Of a stretch of 64,000 bases of DNA, positions 9,268 to 22,189 are shown one piece after another. Position 1 is the first letter of the stretch, and each line of letters begins with the position of its first letter. The position numbers were made by a program, and so were the translations under genes. Below the pieces are notes generated by a model that saw nothing but the letters and a program-made list of their open reading frames with translations, was not told the DNA's origin and did no database searches. The DNA is taken from the NCBI RefSeq assembly GCF_026712245.1, contig NZ_JAPPUY010000005.1:294834-358833 (forward strand), in the 5' to 3' direction. This stretch comes from Roseateles hydrophilus (lineage in GTDB: Bacteria > Pseudomonadota > Gammaproteobacteria > Burkholderiales > Burkholderiaceae_C).

Positions 9268-9770
9268 TGGACCAGACCCCCGCTTCCGGAAGTGTGGGTG
9301 GGGGAACTTCCACCCGCCCTTATTTGATCCGCGCACTGCACGACTGGTGCACGGACAACGGCTTCACGCCCTACATCGCGGTGCATGTTGACCGTTCGGT
9401 GCAGGTGCCGATGGAGTACGTCTCGAACAACGAGATCGTGCTGAACATCGGCTTCGATGCGACCAGCGGGCTGGACCTCGGCAACGAGTTCATCCAGTTC
9501 AAGGCGCGCTTCGGCGGTGTGGCGCGCGAGATCCTTGTGCCGGTGGACCATGTGGTCGCCATCTATGCGCGCGAGAACGGCCAGGGCATGGCCTTCCCCG
9601 CACCCGAGGCGCCGGCCGAAGGCGTGCCGCCGCCCGCGGTCGCACCCGCCGAGCCGCGTCGCAGCGGCTTGCGGCTTGCCGCTGAGTCTGCCGATGAGGC
9701 GGGTGACGACACGCCGCCGCCTGATGCCCCTGGCGGCGGACCTCGGCCTTCGCTGAAACGGGTGAAGTAA
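9267..9770 (+). CDS. sspB: ClpXP protease specificity-enhancing factor SspB
   Basis: 167 residues. SspB tethers ssrA-tagged proteins to ClpX. The substrate-binding domain is residues about 18-110 (STRPYLIRALHDWCTDNGFTP, then VPMEYVSNNEIVLNIG). A long disordered Pro/Ala-rich linker follows, and the C-terminus ends in a short basic/hydrophobic tail (RPSLKRVK) in the place of the ClpX-docking motif. The start is fixed by the overlap with the sspA stop codon. Confidence 0.93.
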   Translation: MDQTPASGSVGGGTSTRPYLIRALHDWCTDNGFTPYIAVHVDRSVQVPMEYVSNNEIVLNIGFDATSGLDLGNEFIQFKARFGGVAREILVPVDHVVAIYARENGQGMAFPAPEAPAEGVPPPAVAPAEPRRSGLRLAAESADEAGDDTPPPDAPGGGPRPSLKRVK

Positions 9771-9775
9771 GCGAC

Positions 9776-9781
9776 TAGAAT
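9776..9781 (+). promoter_or_regulatory. Probable -10 element of tRNA-Thr
   Basis: TAGAAT ends 14 bases before the mature tRNA 5' end and overlaps the region just after the sspB stop. It is the same hexamer as in front of petA and argJ. Confidence 0.5.
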
Positions 9782-9795
9782 CGCGCGCTGAATGC

Positions 9796-9871
9796 GCCGG
9801 CTTAGCTCAGTTGGTAGAGCAACCGCCTTGTAAGCGGTAGGTCATCAGTTCGAATCCGATAGCCGGCACCA
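9796..9871 (+). tRNA. tRNA-Thr (anticodon UGU), CCA encoded
   Basis: 76 bases with a complete cloverleaf. The 7-bp acceptor stem GCCGGCT/AGCCGGC is followed by A and encoded CCA. There is a D-arm with TAGCTCAGTTGGTAGAG, an anticodon stem CCGCC/GGCGG-type with loop CTTGTAA giving anticodon TGT, and a T-loop GTTCGAATCC. A terminator follows directly, so it is a single-tRNA transcript. Confidence 0.96.
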
Positions 9872-9874
9872 ATG

Positions 9875-9906
9875 AAAGCCCGCTGCACGCCGCAGCGGGC
9901 TTTTTC
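9875..9906 (+). terminator. Rho-independent terminator after tRNA-Thr
   Basis: 12-bp stem AAAGCCCGCTGC (9875-9886) / GCAGCGGGCTTT (9892-9903) with a 5-base loop and a T-run. It touches the stop codon of the convergent dciA-like gene and may serve both directions. Confidence 0.88.
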
Positions 9907-10241
9907 TATTTCTGGACAAGCTTGACCCGGATGCGCCCGGCCATGCCCGCTTGCGCGAGCAGGCTTTCCAGGCGTGGCAGCAGGTGGCGCAACTTGGCCG
10001 CTACAGCCGCATTGGCGACGAGCAGGCTCCAGCCGTCCTCGTCCAACGGGCCCGGTTGGATCGCGTTGATCAAGAGGCCGGGCAACGCGGGCGCAATCAC
10101 GCGCATCCGGCGGCGTGATCCCTCCAGCCGTTCGCCCAACTGTGCCAGCCCGTCGTGGGCGCGCATCACATCGCTCACCGGCTTGGGCGACGGCACGCTG
10201 GTGCGAATGATGCGCGGCGGCAGGTACCGGGGCGTGGACAT
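9906..10241 (-). CDS. DciA-like DUF721 protein (putative replicative helicase loader)
   Basis: 111 residues from ATG 10241. A basic N-terminal segment ([15 protein letters not shown]) precedes a DUF721-type domain ending in [16 protein letters not shown] and short strands. DciA proteins help load DnaB in bacteria without DnaC. The position directly divergent from secA is the common one for this gene in Burkholderiales. Sequence divergence is high in this family, so function is by context and pattern rather than by catalytic residues. Confidence 0.7.
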   Translation of the reverse strand: MSTPRYLPPRIIRTSVPSPKPVSDVMRAHDGLAQLGERLEGSRRRMRVIAPALPGLLINAIQPGPLDEDGWSLLVANAAVAAKLRHLLPRLESLLAQAGMAGRIRVKLVQK

Positions 10242-10398
10242 GGCGCCAGTGTATGGGGCCGTGCGGGCCACGAGCGGCTGCGCGTTAAACTGCGCCGTTT
10301 TGCGTGGCTCGGCAAGCCTGCCTTGCATTGCCTCGCGCCGCCCCCAGATTCGCGCGTCACCCGGCTCAGGCCGGTTTTCGCCCAGCCCCATCCGCAGC

Positions 10399-13143
<2,745 letters not shown>

Positions 13144-13164
13144 CGCACCGCGCGTGAATTCGTC

Positions 13165-13190
13165 ACGGGCCGGCACTGCCGGCCCGTTTT
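13165..13190 (+). terminator. Rho-independent terminator of secA
   Basis: 10-bp stem ACGGGCCGGC (13165-13174) / GCCGGCCCGT (13178-13187), 3-base loop, then TTTT. Confidence 0.85.
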
Positions 13191-13370
13191 CCGCCTGGCG
13201 CGGGTTCAGGCGGCCCCGCTCACCTGGGGGGGAAACCGTGCGTTTGCGCACAAAGCGGGGTGCCGCCCACACGCATGAGGGGTGCTCGGCCGGGTTGGGG
13301 CCCCCTAGAGTGCAGTGCCAGATCACGTCGCTACTCGGGTTTGTCCGGTAGAAGTTCAAGAAAGATCGTC

Positions 13371-13871
13371 ATGAAAGCCTTGTTTGCCGCTGTCGCTCTC
13401 AGCCTTGCCTCCGCCGCGTTTGCCGGCACGGTGACGGTGTCCCGCTCGGACTACCTGGATGACACGGGTGATGGCACCTCCTTCGTGGAAACCGGCCTGT
13501 CGCTGTTCACGCTGACCGACAGCACCTGGGTGAGCGGCTCGCTGAAGACCACTGCCCTGCAGGGTGTCAAGCCGTCGATCGACATCGACAGCGTCTCGCT
13601 GAAGAACCAGACCACCGGTGAAGTGCTGAGCTGGGCGGAACTGGTTGGCGTCAACTGGGCGGCTGCCCGCGTGGGCTTCGAGGAGTGGACCTTTGCCACG
13701 CGACAGCTTGATGCTGGCGCATGGACGCTCAACGTGACGGGCACGGCCTTCAGCGACAAGGACGGCCAGGGCTTCTCGGCCACGATGGAACTGCCCGAGC
13801 CCGATGCAGGCTGGCTGGCCCTGGTTGCGGTGGGCGGCGCCCTGGCAGCCACGCGCCGTCGCAAGGTTTGA
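13371..13871 (+). CDS. Small exported protein with a PEP-CTERM-like sorting tail
   Basis: 166 residues. A signal peptide (MKALFAAVALSLASAAFA) precedes a beta-rich, Ser/Thr-rich domain with no recognised motif. The C-terminus reads PEPDAGWLALVAVGGALAATRRRKV: a PEP signature, a hydrophobic stretch and an Arg/Lys cluster. This is the tripartite layout of exosortase substrates, though the residues after PEP are unusual. Such tails are thought to be cut by an exosortase and the protein sent to the outer surface or matrix. A possible -10 (TAGAGT, 13306-13311) precedes it. The gene may be cotranscribed with the next PEP-CTERM gene, 29 bases on. Confidence 0.75.
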   Translation: MKALFAAVALSLASAAFAGTVTVSRSDYLDDTGDGTSFVETGLSLFTLTDSTWVSGSLKTTALQGVKPSIDIDSVSLKNQTTGEVLSWAELVGVNWAAARVGFEEWTFATRQLDAGAWTLNVTGTAFSDKDGQGFSATMELPEPDAGWLALVAVGGALAATRRRKV

Positions 13872-13900
13872 TAGACACGCAGCGTCACCTGGAACAGATC

Positions 13901-14617
13901 ATGATTTCTCGCACCATCAAGTTCGCTGCCCTGTTCGCTGCAGCCGCCGTCAGCCACACCGCCATGGCAGCGACCGAGCAGGTCGACGTGGCCTGGAAGG
14001 GCAATGCCGCGCTGACTGGCGAGCGCATGAAGGCGTTCGTTGACGGCGCCCAGGTCTACGGCGGGTCGCGCGGCGCGCTGGCCCACGAGCTGGGCTACAC
14101 GCAACTGGCTGCTGGCACGTCCACCAGCTTCGAAGCCTTCTGCATCGAACCCACGCAACCCAACTCCAAGCTCACGGCCACGTACGAGAAGTCGGTGCTG
14201 GGTGGCACCGAGGGCAAGCTGCTCGCGGCGCTGTACACGACCTCGTACAAGACCGGCGCCGGCGCGGCCTGGGATTCCGTGGCGCAGGCCGCGTTCCAGA
14301 CCGCTGTGTGGGAGCTGACGCAGGAGAAGGCCGTCAACGGGTCGGCGACCTACGGCATCCTCGACGGCAATTTCTCCGTCACCGGTGCCAGCAGCGTGAC
14401 CACGCTGGCCAGCACCTTCCTGGCCAGCGCACTCAGCTACACCGGCACCAGCACGTACTCGGTCTACAAGCTGACGAACGGTGACTACCAGGATCTGGTG
14501 GTTGCCAGCCCGTTCACCTCGCCGGCCGGCGTGGTGCCCGAGCCCGAGTCCTACGCGCTGCTGCTGGCCGGCCTGGGCGTGGTGGCCTGGGTGGCCCGTC
14601 GCCGCCAAGCGCGCTGA
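13901..14617 (+). CDS. PEP-CTERM surface protein with thioester-domain-like Cys/Gln motifs
   Basis: 238 residues: signal peptide (1-23, ending TAMA), a single compact domain, then a canonical PEP-CTERM tail (VPEPESYALLLAGLGVVAW, ending ARRRQAR). The domain has one Cys (Cys81, in FCIEP). It also has an FQTAVW block (Gln123-Trp127) and a late YQDLVV block (Gln197). The spacing and pattern match what I know of the thioester domains of Gram-positive adhesins: an aromatic-Cys-hydrophobic motif, a Q-x-A-hydrophobic-W motif and a hydrophobic-Q-x-x-hydrophobic-hydrophobic motif. There the Cys and the last Gln form a reactive internal bond. The sequence resemblance is direct; covalent adhesion is inference. 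A strong terminator follows. Confidence 0.75.
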   Translation: MISRTIKFAALFAAAAVSHTAMAATEQVDVAWKGNAALTGERMKAFVDGAQVYGGSRGALAHELGYTQLAAGTSTSFEAFCIEPTQPNSKLTATYEKSVLGGTEGKLLAALYTTSYKTGAGAAWDSVAQAAFQTAVWELTQEKAVNGSATYGILDGNFSVTGASSVTTLASTFLASALSYTGTSTYSVYKLTNGDYQDLVVASPFTSPAGVVPEPESYALLLAGLGVVAWVARRRQAR

Positions 14618-14635
14618 TCAGCCGCTACATCATTG

Positions 14636-14660
14636 AAAAGGCTCCTTCGGGAGCCTTTTT
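14636..14660 (+). terminator. Rho-independent terminator with UUCG tetraloop
   Basis: GGCTCC (14640-14645) and GGAGCC (14650-14655) enclose a TTCG loop. AAAA precedes and TTTTT follows. It ends the PEP-CTERM pair. Confidence 0.9.
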
Positions 14661-14667
14661 GCTTTCC

Positions 14668-14673
14668 TAGAAT
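14668..14673 (+). promoter_or_regulatory. Probable -10 element of argJ
   Basis: TAGAAT, 36 bases before the argJ start and 8 bases after the preceding terminator, so argJ begins a new transcript. Confidence 0.5.
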
Positions 14674-14709
14674 CCCCGGGTTTCTCTGACCTCCTTCACC
14701 GAGCGCGCC

Positions 14710-15939
14710 ATGCCCGTCAATCTCACCGCCCCTGATCCCGCCACCCTGTTGCCCGTGCCGGGCGTGCGCCTTGGCGTGACGATGGCCGGCGTGCGCAAGG
14801 CCAACCGACGCGACCTGACCGTCATCGCGCTGGACGAGGGCGCTGCCGTGGCCGGCGTGTTCACGACCAACCGCTTCTGCGCCGCGCCGGTGCAGGTCTG
14901 CCGCGAGCACCTGGCCGCGGGTGCCGCCGTGCGCGCGCTCGTCATCAACACCGGCAATGCCAACGCCGGCACCGGCGCCGACGGCTTGGCCCGCGCGCGC
15001 CAGACCTGTGAGGCGCTGGCCGGCCTGATCGGCTGCGCGCCGCAGCAGGTGCTGCCGTTCTCCACCGGCGTCATCATGGAGACGCTGCCCGTCGACCGCA
15101 TCGCCGCCGGCCTGCCCGGTGCGCTGGCCGCGCTGAAGGCCGACAACTGGGGCGAGGCCGCGGCCGGCATCATGACGACGGACACGCTGCCCAAGGCGGC
15201 GTCGCGCCGCGTCACGCTTGGCGGCGTGCCGGTCACGCTGACGGGCATCTCCAAGGGCGCCGGCATGATCCGCCCCAACATGGCGACGATGCTGGGCTTC
15301 GTCGCGACGGACGCCAACATCGCGCCGGCCCTGCTGCAGCCGCTCGTGAAGGAGGCCGCCGATGCGTCTTTCAACCGCATCACCATCGACGGTGACACCT
15401 CCACCAACGACTGCTTCCTGCTGATCGCCAGCCGCAAGGCCCCGCACGGCGAGATCACGTCGCTGGACAGCGCCGACGCGAAGACGCTGCGCGAGGCGCT
15501 GATCAGCCTATCGCAGGAGCTGGCCCAGGCCATCGTGCGCGACGGCGAGGGCGCCACCAAGTTCATCGCCATCACGATCGAAGGCGGTCGCGACGAGGCC
15601 GAGTGCAAGCTGGCGGCCTACGCCATCGCGCACTCGCCGCTGGTCAAGACGGCCTTCTTCGCCAGCGACCCGAACCTGGGTCGCATCCTGGCCGCCGTCG
15701 GCTATGCCGGCATTGGCGACCTGGACCAAAGCCTGATCGACCTAGACCTGGACGACGTTGCCGTCGTGCGCCAGGGCGGCCGCCTGCCCGCGTACCGCGA
15801 GGAGGATGGCCAGCGCGTCATGAAGCAGAGCGAGATCACCATCCGCGTGGGCCTGAACCGCGGTACGGCCAGCGCCACCGTGTGGACCTGCGACCTCAGC
15901 CACGAGTACGTGACCATCAACGCGGATTACCGCAGCTGA
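14710..15939 (+). CDS. argJ: Glutamate N-acetyltransferase / ornithine acetyltransferase ArgJ
   Basis: 409 residues. ArgJ moves the acetyl group from N-acetylornithine to glutamate in the cyclic arginine pathway; some members also use acetyl-CoA. The autoproteolysis site [16 protein letters not shown] is present with the nucleophilic Thr193, which splits the precursor into alpha and beta chains after Ala192. [11 protein letters not shown] and the C-terminal [16 protein letters not shown] are also typical. It is monocistronic with a TAGAAT promoter. Confidence 0.97.
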   Translation: MPVNLTAPDPATLLPVPGVRLGVTMAGVRKANRRDLTVIALDEGAAVAGVFTTNRFCAAPVQVCREHLAAGAAVRALVINTGNANAGTGADGLARARQTCEALAGLIGCAPQQVLPFSTGVIMETLPVDRIAAGLPGALAALKADNWGEAAAGIMTTDTLPKAASRRVTLGGVPVTLTGISKGAGMIRPNMATMLGFVATDANIAPALLQPLVKEAADASFNRITIDGDTSTNDCFLLIASRKAPHGEITSLDSADAKTLREALISLSQELAQAIVRDGEGATKFIAITIEGGRDEAECKLAAYAIAHSPLVKTAFFASDPNLGRILAAVGYAGIGDLDQSLIDLDLDDVAVVRQGGRLPAYREEDGQRVMKQSEITIRVGLNRGTASATVWTCDLSHEYVTINADYRS

Positions 15940-16033
15940 CGCTGCCGTGCCGGGTGAAACCCGGCGTGACCATCGGCCAGGGCCTGTGGCGCAGAGACAA
16001 TCTGCGCCTTCTTGACCCCCAGGACTTCGCACG

Positions 16034-18159
<2,126 letters not shown>

Positions 18160-18163
<4 letters not shown>

Positions 18164-18606
18164 GCACGACGGTCGCGATCCGCGACCTGGGCGTCGACGA
18201 TGTCGACGCCCTTCTGGCGCTGTACCAGCACCTGAACGCCGGCGACGCGCCGCCCTCGCCGGAGGCAGTGCGCCGTGTGTGCGCGCATCCGGGGCTGCGC
18301 CACTTCGGGTTGTTCAGCGGGGCGCAGCTCATCGCGAGCTGCAACCTCGCCGTCATCCCCAACCTGACGCGCGGCGGCCGTTCCTATGGCGTCATCGAGA
18401 ACGTCGTGACGCACGCCGACCACCGCGGCCAGGGCCACGGCCAGGGCGTCATCCGGCATGCCATCGCCCAGGCCTGGGCGATGGACGCCTACAAGGTGGT
18501 GCTGACCACCAGCCGCCAGGACCCGGCCGTGTGGGCCTTCTACGAGCGCTGCGGCTTCGATGCCAGCGACAAGCGCGCCTTCGTCATCCGCCGGCCGGCG
18601 GCCTGA
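18160..18606 (+). CDS. GNAT-family N-acetyltransferase
   Basis: 148 residues from a GTG start that overlaps the S9 peptidase stop (GTGA), implying translational coupling. A GNAT fold is visible: VIENVVTHADHRGQGHGQGVIRHAI is the acetyl-CoA-binding strand-loop-helix (R-x-x-G-x-G/A type), followed by YKVVLTTSRQDPAVWAFYERCGF. The substrate is unknown; its position downstream of an exported peptidase gives no firm clue. Confidence 0.85.
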
Positions 18607-18610
18607 CGCT

Positions 18611-19516
18611 TCACCACTTCATCTCGCCCTTGTTGACCTTGGCGCCGATGTCCAGCGCAATGCCGAGGCCTGCGTCCGGGTAGGCCTGCTGCAGCGTGCC
18701 GATCAGCGCGGCGGCGTTGGCGGCCTTGGGCAGTTCGGTCTCGAAGCGGGTGAGGTAGTCCTGCGTCCAGCGGATCTGCGTGGCATCCTGCGGCGCGCCG
18801 GCGCGGCTATGGCCGGGGATGACGCGCAGCGGCTGCAGTGCGGCCATGGCCGACAGCTTGTCGCGCCAGGCGGCGCGCTCCTGCGCCGTCTGCGTGTCGG
18901 CCGTCCACACATGCAGGCCCGCAAACACGTTGACGCCACCGGCGATGGTGCGCAGCGATGGGATCCAGACGTAGCTGCGGTGCGCCAGCGCGTCGTCCAG
19001 CCCGCGGATCTCCAGCGTCTCGCCCTCCAGCTTGATGGTGGGTTCGGTCAGCGCCTCGGGCAGCGGCACGGCCTGCGGCGCGTTGGTGCCTAGGCGCGGG
19101 CCCCAGACCTGCAGCTTGGTCGGCAGCGTCGCGGCGATCTTCTTGACCGTGGGCGCGGTGGCGACGACGCGGGCCTGCGGGAAGAAGGCCTTCAGCACGC
19201 CAATGCCGAAGTAGAAGTCCGGGTCGGCCTGGCTGATGTAGATGGTGGTCAGCGTCTTCTTGCTGTCCAGCACCAGGGCGGCGATGCGCAGCGCGTCGGC
19301 GCGCGTGAAGCCGGTGTCCAGCAGCACGGCGTCGGTCTTGCCGGACACGAGCACCGCGTTGACGTGGAAGCTGCCGGCATCGGCGTTGTAGACCTGCAGC
19401 GCCAGCGGCGCGGCTGCCGTGGCCGGGGTGGCGGCTTGGGCGCTGGCGTCGGTGACGCCCAGCGTGAGCGCGGCCAGCGGCAGGGCGAAGCGGCGCAGGG
19501 TCTTGAGGGGGTTCAT
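18611..19516 (-). CDS. Exported metallo-beta-lactamase-fold protein lacking the HxHxDH zinc motif
   Basis: 301 residues from ATG 19516, with a signal peptide ending near ASAQA (residue 27). The fold is recognisable from AVLLDTGFTRADALRIAALV and the later VIPGHSRAG. The zinc motif position reads SQADPDFYFG: Gln96, Asp98, Asp100 and Phe101 stand where H, H, D, H are expected. It is therefore either a divergent hydrolase with different metal ligands or a non-enzymatic binding protein. It is divergent from a lysR gene, the classic layout for a LysR regulator and its target, though a repeat element lies between them. Confidence 0.8.
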   Translation of the reverse strand: MNPLKTLRRFALPLAALTLGVTDASAQAATPATAAAPLALQVYNADAGSFHVNAVLVSGKTDAVLLDTGFTRADALRIAALVLDSKKTLTTIYISQADPDFYFGIGVLKAFFPQARVVATAPTVKKIAATLPTKLQVWGPRLGTNAPQAVPLPEALTEPTIKLEGETLEIRGLDDALAHRSYVWIPSLRTIAGGVNVFAGLHVWTADTQTAQERAAWRDKLSAMAALQPLRVIPGHSRAGAPQDATQIRWTQDYLTRFETELPKAANAAALIGTLQQAYPDAGLGIALDIGAKVNKGEMKW

Positions 19517-19620
19517 GGCGGTCCTTGAAGAAGTGGAGGGAATGCCATGCACTCTATTTGCGCTGATTGAATGAATAAACGCCGCTAGAGTCGATGCTTT
19601 GTCAACTGGATCGAGCAAAT

Positions 19621-19858
19621 GTCCTAGAAGCGGTAGTCGACCGCTTGCTACTGATCGAAAGTCTCAATGCATCAAGACCTTGCTCACGGCGCCACGTCCG
19701 CCACGTCGGTCAGCAGCGCTGCAGGCCCGCGGGCCCGCCGCTTCGGGCCGCTGGCTGCGTTGCTCCTTCTCGTGGGCATGAGCCCACGTCGTCGTCGCGC
19801 CTTGCCAGCCGCCCGCCTCGGCGCGCCCTCGGGCCTGCCCAACTGCCGCTTCTAGGAC
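19621..19858. repeat. 238-bp element with 17-bp terminal inverted repeats (MITE-like)
   Basis: GTCCTAGAAGCGGTAGT at 19621-19637 matches the reverse complement of 19842-19858 with one mismatch. Inside are more exact palindromes: AAGCGGT/ACCGCTT (19628-19634 and 19640-19646), GGCCCGCGGGCC (19731-19742) and CGTGGGC/GCCCACG around ATGA (19771-19788). No reading frame inside looks real. The right end stops one base before the lysR ATG. The structure suggests a non-autonomous transposable or REP-type dispersed repeat. Copy number in the genome cannot be seen here; I found no second copy in this window. Confidence 0.6.
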
Positions 19859-19859
19859 C

Positions 19860-20747
19860 ATGGACCGCCTGATCGCGATGCAGGTGTTCGTGGAGGTGGC
19901 CGAGCGTGGCAGCCTGACGCAGGCGGCCGACGCGCTGGACATGTCGCGCGCGATGGTGTCGCGCTACCTGGAGAGCGTGGAGCGCTGGCTGGGCGCGCGG
20001 CTGCTGCAGCGCACGACGCGGCGCGTCAGCCTCACCGAAGCCGGTGCCGGCGCGCTGCTGCGCTGCCGCCAGATGCTGGAGCTGGCCCGCGAGGCCGAGG
20101 CCGCCGCCGGCGAGCAGCAGCTGGCGCCGCGCGGCCGGCTGCGCGTGACGGCCAGCGCCTCGCTCGCGCAGGCGCGGCTGGCCGCGGCGGTGGCCGAGTT
20201 CCTGGCCCGGCACCCGGACTGCGAGGTGGAGCTCGTCGTGCTGGAGCGCGCCGTCAACCTCGTCGAGGAGCGCATCGACCTGGCCGTGCGCATCAGCAAC
20301 CAGCTCGACCCGGGTCTGGTGGCGCGGCCGCTGGGGCGCTTCCACTCGGTGCTGTGCGCGACGCCCGGCTACCTGGCCGGCGCACCGCCGCTGCAGACGC
20401 CGGACGATCTGCGCCAGCACCGCTGCGTGACGCATGCCTACGTCAACCGCAACGACTACACGCTGCAGCAGGCCGGCCAGTGGCTGCGCGTGCCGGTGCG
20501 CGCGGTGCTGCAGAGCAATGACGCGGCCGTCATGCACCGCGCCGTGCTGGCCGGCGCGGGCCTGGCCATCCTGCCGGACTACCTCGTCGACGACGATCTG
20601 CGCGCGGGCCGGCTGGTGCGCCTGCTGCCGGGCTGCGAGCCGGAGTCGCACGCCATCCACGGCGTCTACCTGTCGCGGCAGTACCAGCCGTTGGCGCTGC
20701 GCCTGCTGCTGGACTTCCTGGCCGAGCGCTTCGGCGCGCTGGCCTAG
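19860..20747 (+). CDS. LysR-type transcriptional regulator
   Basis: 295 residues. The N-terminal winged helix-turn-helix (MDRLIAMQVFVEVAERGSLTQAADALDMSRAMVSRYLESVE) is followed by an effector domain with the usual LysR substrate-binding layout (PRGRLRVTASASLAQARL onward). It probably controls the divergent MBL-fold gene. The ATG lies one base after a 238-bp inverted-repeat element and has no Shine-Dalgarno sequence, so the native leader may have been replaced. An internal ATG at 19878 would remove six residues. Confidence 0.9.
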   Translation: MDRLIAMQVFVEVAERGSLTQAADALDMSRAMVSRYLESVERWLGARLLQRTTRRVSLTEAGAGALLRCRQMLELAREAEAAAGEQQLAPRGRLRVTASASLAQARLAAAVAEFLARHPDCEVELVVLERAVNLVEERIDLAVRISNQLDPGLVARPLGRFHSVLCATPGYLAGAPPLQTPDDLRQHRCVTHAYVNRNDYTLQQAGQWLRVPVRAVLQSNDAAVMHRAVLAGAGLAILPDYLVDDDLRAGRLVRLLPGCEPESHAIHGVYLSRQYQPLALRLLLDFLAERFGALA

Positions 20748-22132
20748 AAGTTGACGGCCTTGGTCTTGAGCCCGCGCGCCACCAGCGTCGCGTTGATCAG
20801 CTGCGCCTGCTCGCGGCTCGTGAACGGCCAGACCGTAGCGCGCCAGCCCTCGGGCGTCTGGATGACGTCGGCCTGCAGCGCCTCGGGGTTGCTGTGCACG
20901 CCGGCCAGGCTCTCCTTCATCTTCTTCAGCAGCGCCTCGGCATCGGCCTTGCTGCCGGCCGGGCCCACCAGTGCCACCGGGGCGCTGCCGCTCTTCGGGG
21001 GCGTCTCGGCCAGGCGCGTCATCCGCGGGTCGGCGGGCTCGGCGCTGCGTGCGCTGTCGGTGGCTGCGCCGGCGGGTGCTGTGCGCGTGGGCGTGGCGGC
21101 CGGCCCGGTGGTGGCGCCAGCCGGGCCGGCCTCGGCCGGCTTGGTCGAGCGCAGTGGCGGCCGCTCGATGCCGTCGGTGCGTTCCACCAGCCGCGGGCGG
21201 ATGTCGGGCATGCCGTCGATGGCGGCCGTGCCGTGGCGCGGCAGTTCGCTGGCGGGCACCGGGGTGTTGGGCGCGCGGGTGGGGGTGGGTTCGGCGCCCG
21301 AGGCCGGCTGGGAGGCCGCTTCGGCCATGTCGGCGGCCGCTGAAGCGGCGGCGCCAGGTTGGGCGGTAGACGCTGCGTCAGCCGGAGGCACGGCGGCCGA
21401 TGCCGGCGCTGCAGGAGCCGATGCAGCCGCGTGCGCTGCCGAGGCCACTGCCGACGGCGGCGGCATGGCCGGGTCGGCATGCGGGTCGGCGGCGTGGCGT
21501 GGCCACAGCAGCCAGGCACCCACGCCCAGCAGCACCACGGCCGCGGCGGCGGCCGCCGCCACGCGCTTCAGGTCCCACAGGCGGCGGCCGATGATCTGCG
21601 ACGGAATGCCCCGGCCGCTCAGCACGCGCGTGCGGGCCGTGCCCAGGTCGATGCCGGCGCTCATCAGGTAGAGCTCGAACGGCCAGCCGCCGCGTTGCGC
21701 GGCCAGCTTCTCGTCGATGACGATGACGCGCCAGGGCTTGGCATCCTGTGCGGCCGGCGCTTCCGTGTAGCCGTGCGCCAGCGCGAAGCGCTCGATGCGG
21801 CCCACGCTCAGCCCGGGCAGGAACTTCTCGTTGAACGCCCGCCACTGCGTGCGCGGCTGGCGGCCGCGCAGCTTGCCGAGCAGCTGGCCCGGCAGGGCCC
21901 GCAGGCGCTGCAGCCACACGGCAAAGCGCGACACCGGAGGCGAGCCATGCAACTCGTCAAACGCGCTGACGACGTCGGTCAGCACCGGCTCGACGACGCT
22001 GCCCGTCTGTGCCGTCGTGCGCACGAAGGGCAGCGCCACCACGCCGATGGTGTGCACATCGCCCGCGCGAATGCGGCGGGCGAGCGGGTGGCGGTTGTGC
22101 CAGTCAACGATCTGTTCGGCCAGGCGCTCCAT
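20744..22132 (-). CDS. Membrane protein with C-terminal SPOR-like domain (unrecognised N-terminal domain)
   Basis: 462 residues. A soluble N-terminal region of about 185 residues carries no motif I know. It is followed by one transmembrane segment (AAAAAAAVVLLGVGAWLLW, about 190-210), a 170-residue Pro/Ala-rich linker, and a C-terminal domain (APVALVGPAGSKADAEALLKKMK, ending EQAQLINATLVARGLKTKAVNF). The last domain has the length and alpha/beta pattern of SPOR peptidoglycan-binding domains. A type II topology would place SPOR in the periplasm and the N-domain in the cytoplasm. A cell-envelope or division role is inference. Its 3' end overlaps the lysR 3' end by 4 bases. Confidence 0.6.
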   Translation of the reverse strand: MERLAEQIVDWHNRHPLARRIRAGDVHTIGVVALPFVRTTAQTGSVVEPVLTDVVSAFDELHGSPPVSRFAVWLQRLRALPGQLLGKLRGRQPRTQWRAFNEKFLPGLSVGRIERFALAHGYTEAPAAQDAKPWRVIVIDEKLAAQRGGWPFELYLMSAGIDLGTARTRVLSGRGIPSQIIGRRLWDLKRVAAAAAAAVVLLGVGAWLLWPRHAADPHADPAMPPPSAVASAAHAAASAPAAPASAAVPPADAASTAQPGAAASAAADMAEAASQPASGAEPTPTRAPNTPVPASELPRHGTAAIDGMPDIRPRLVERTDGIERPPLRSTKPAEAGPAGATTGPAATPTRTAPAGAATDSARSAEPADPRMTRLAETPPKSGSAPVALVGPAGSKADAEALLKKMKESLAGVHSNPEALQADVIQTPEGWRATVWPFTSREQAQLINATLVARGLKTKAVNF

Positions 22133-22189
22133 GACTCATCGATCTTCCATCATGCGCTGCGCGGCAACGCCCCAAACAGCGCCGCCAAC

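Noticed and set aside
19594..19872. Short plus-strand frames inside the inverted-repeat element before lysR.
   Set aside because: Three frames overlap with similar composition and none has a start signal. The sequence is better explained by its palindromes.
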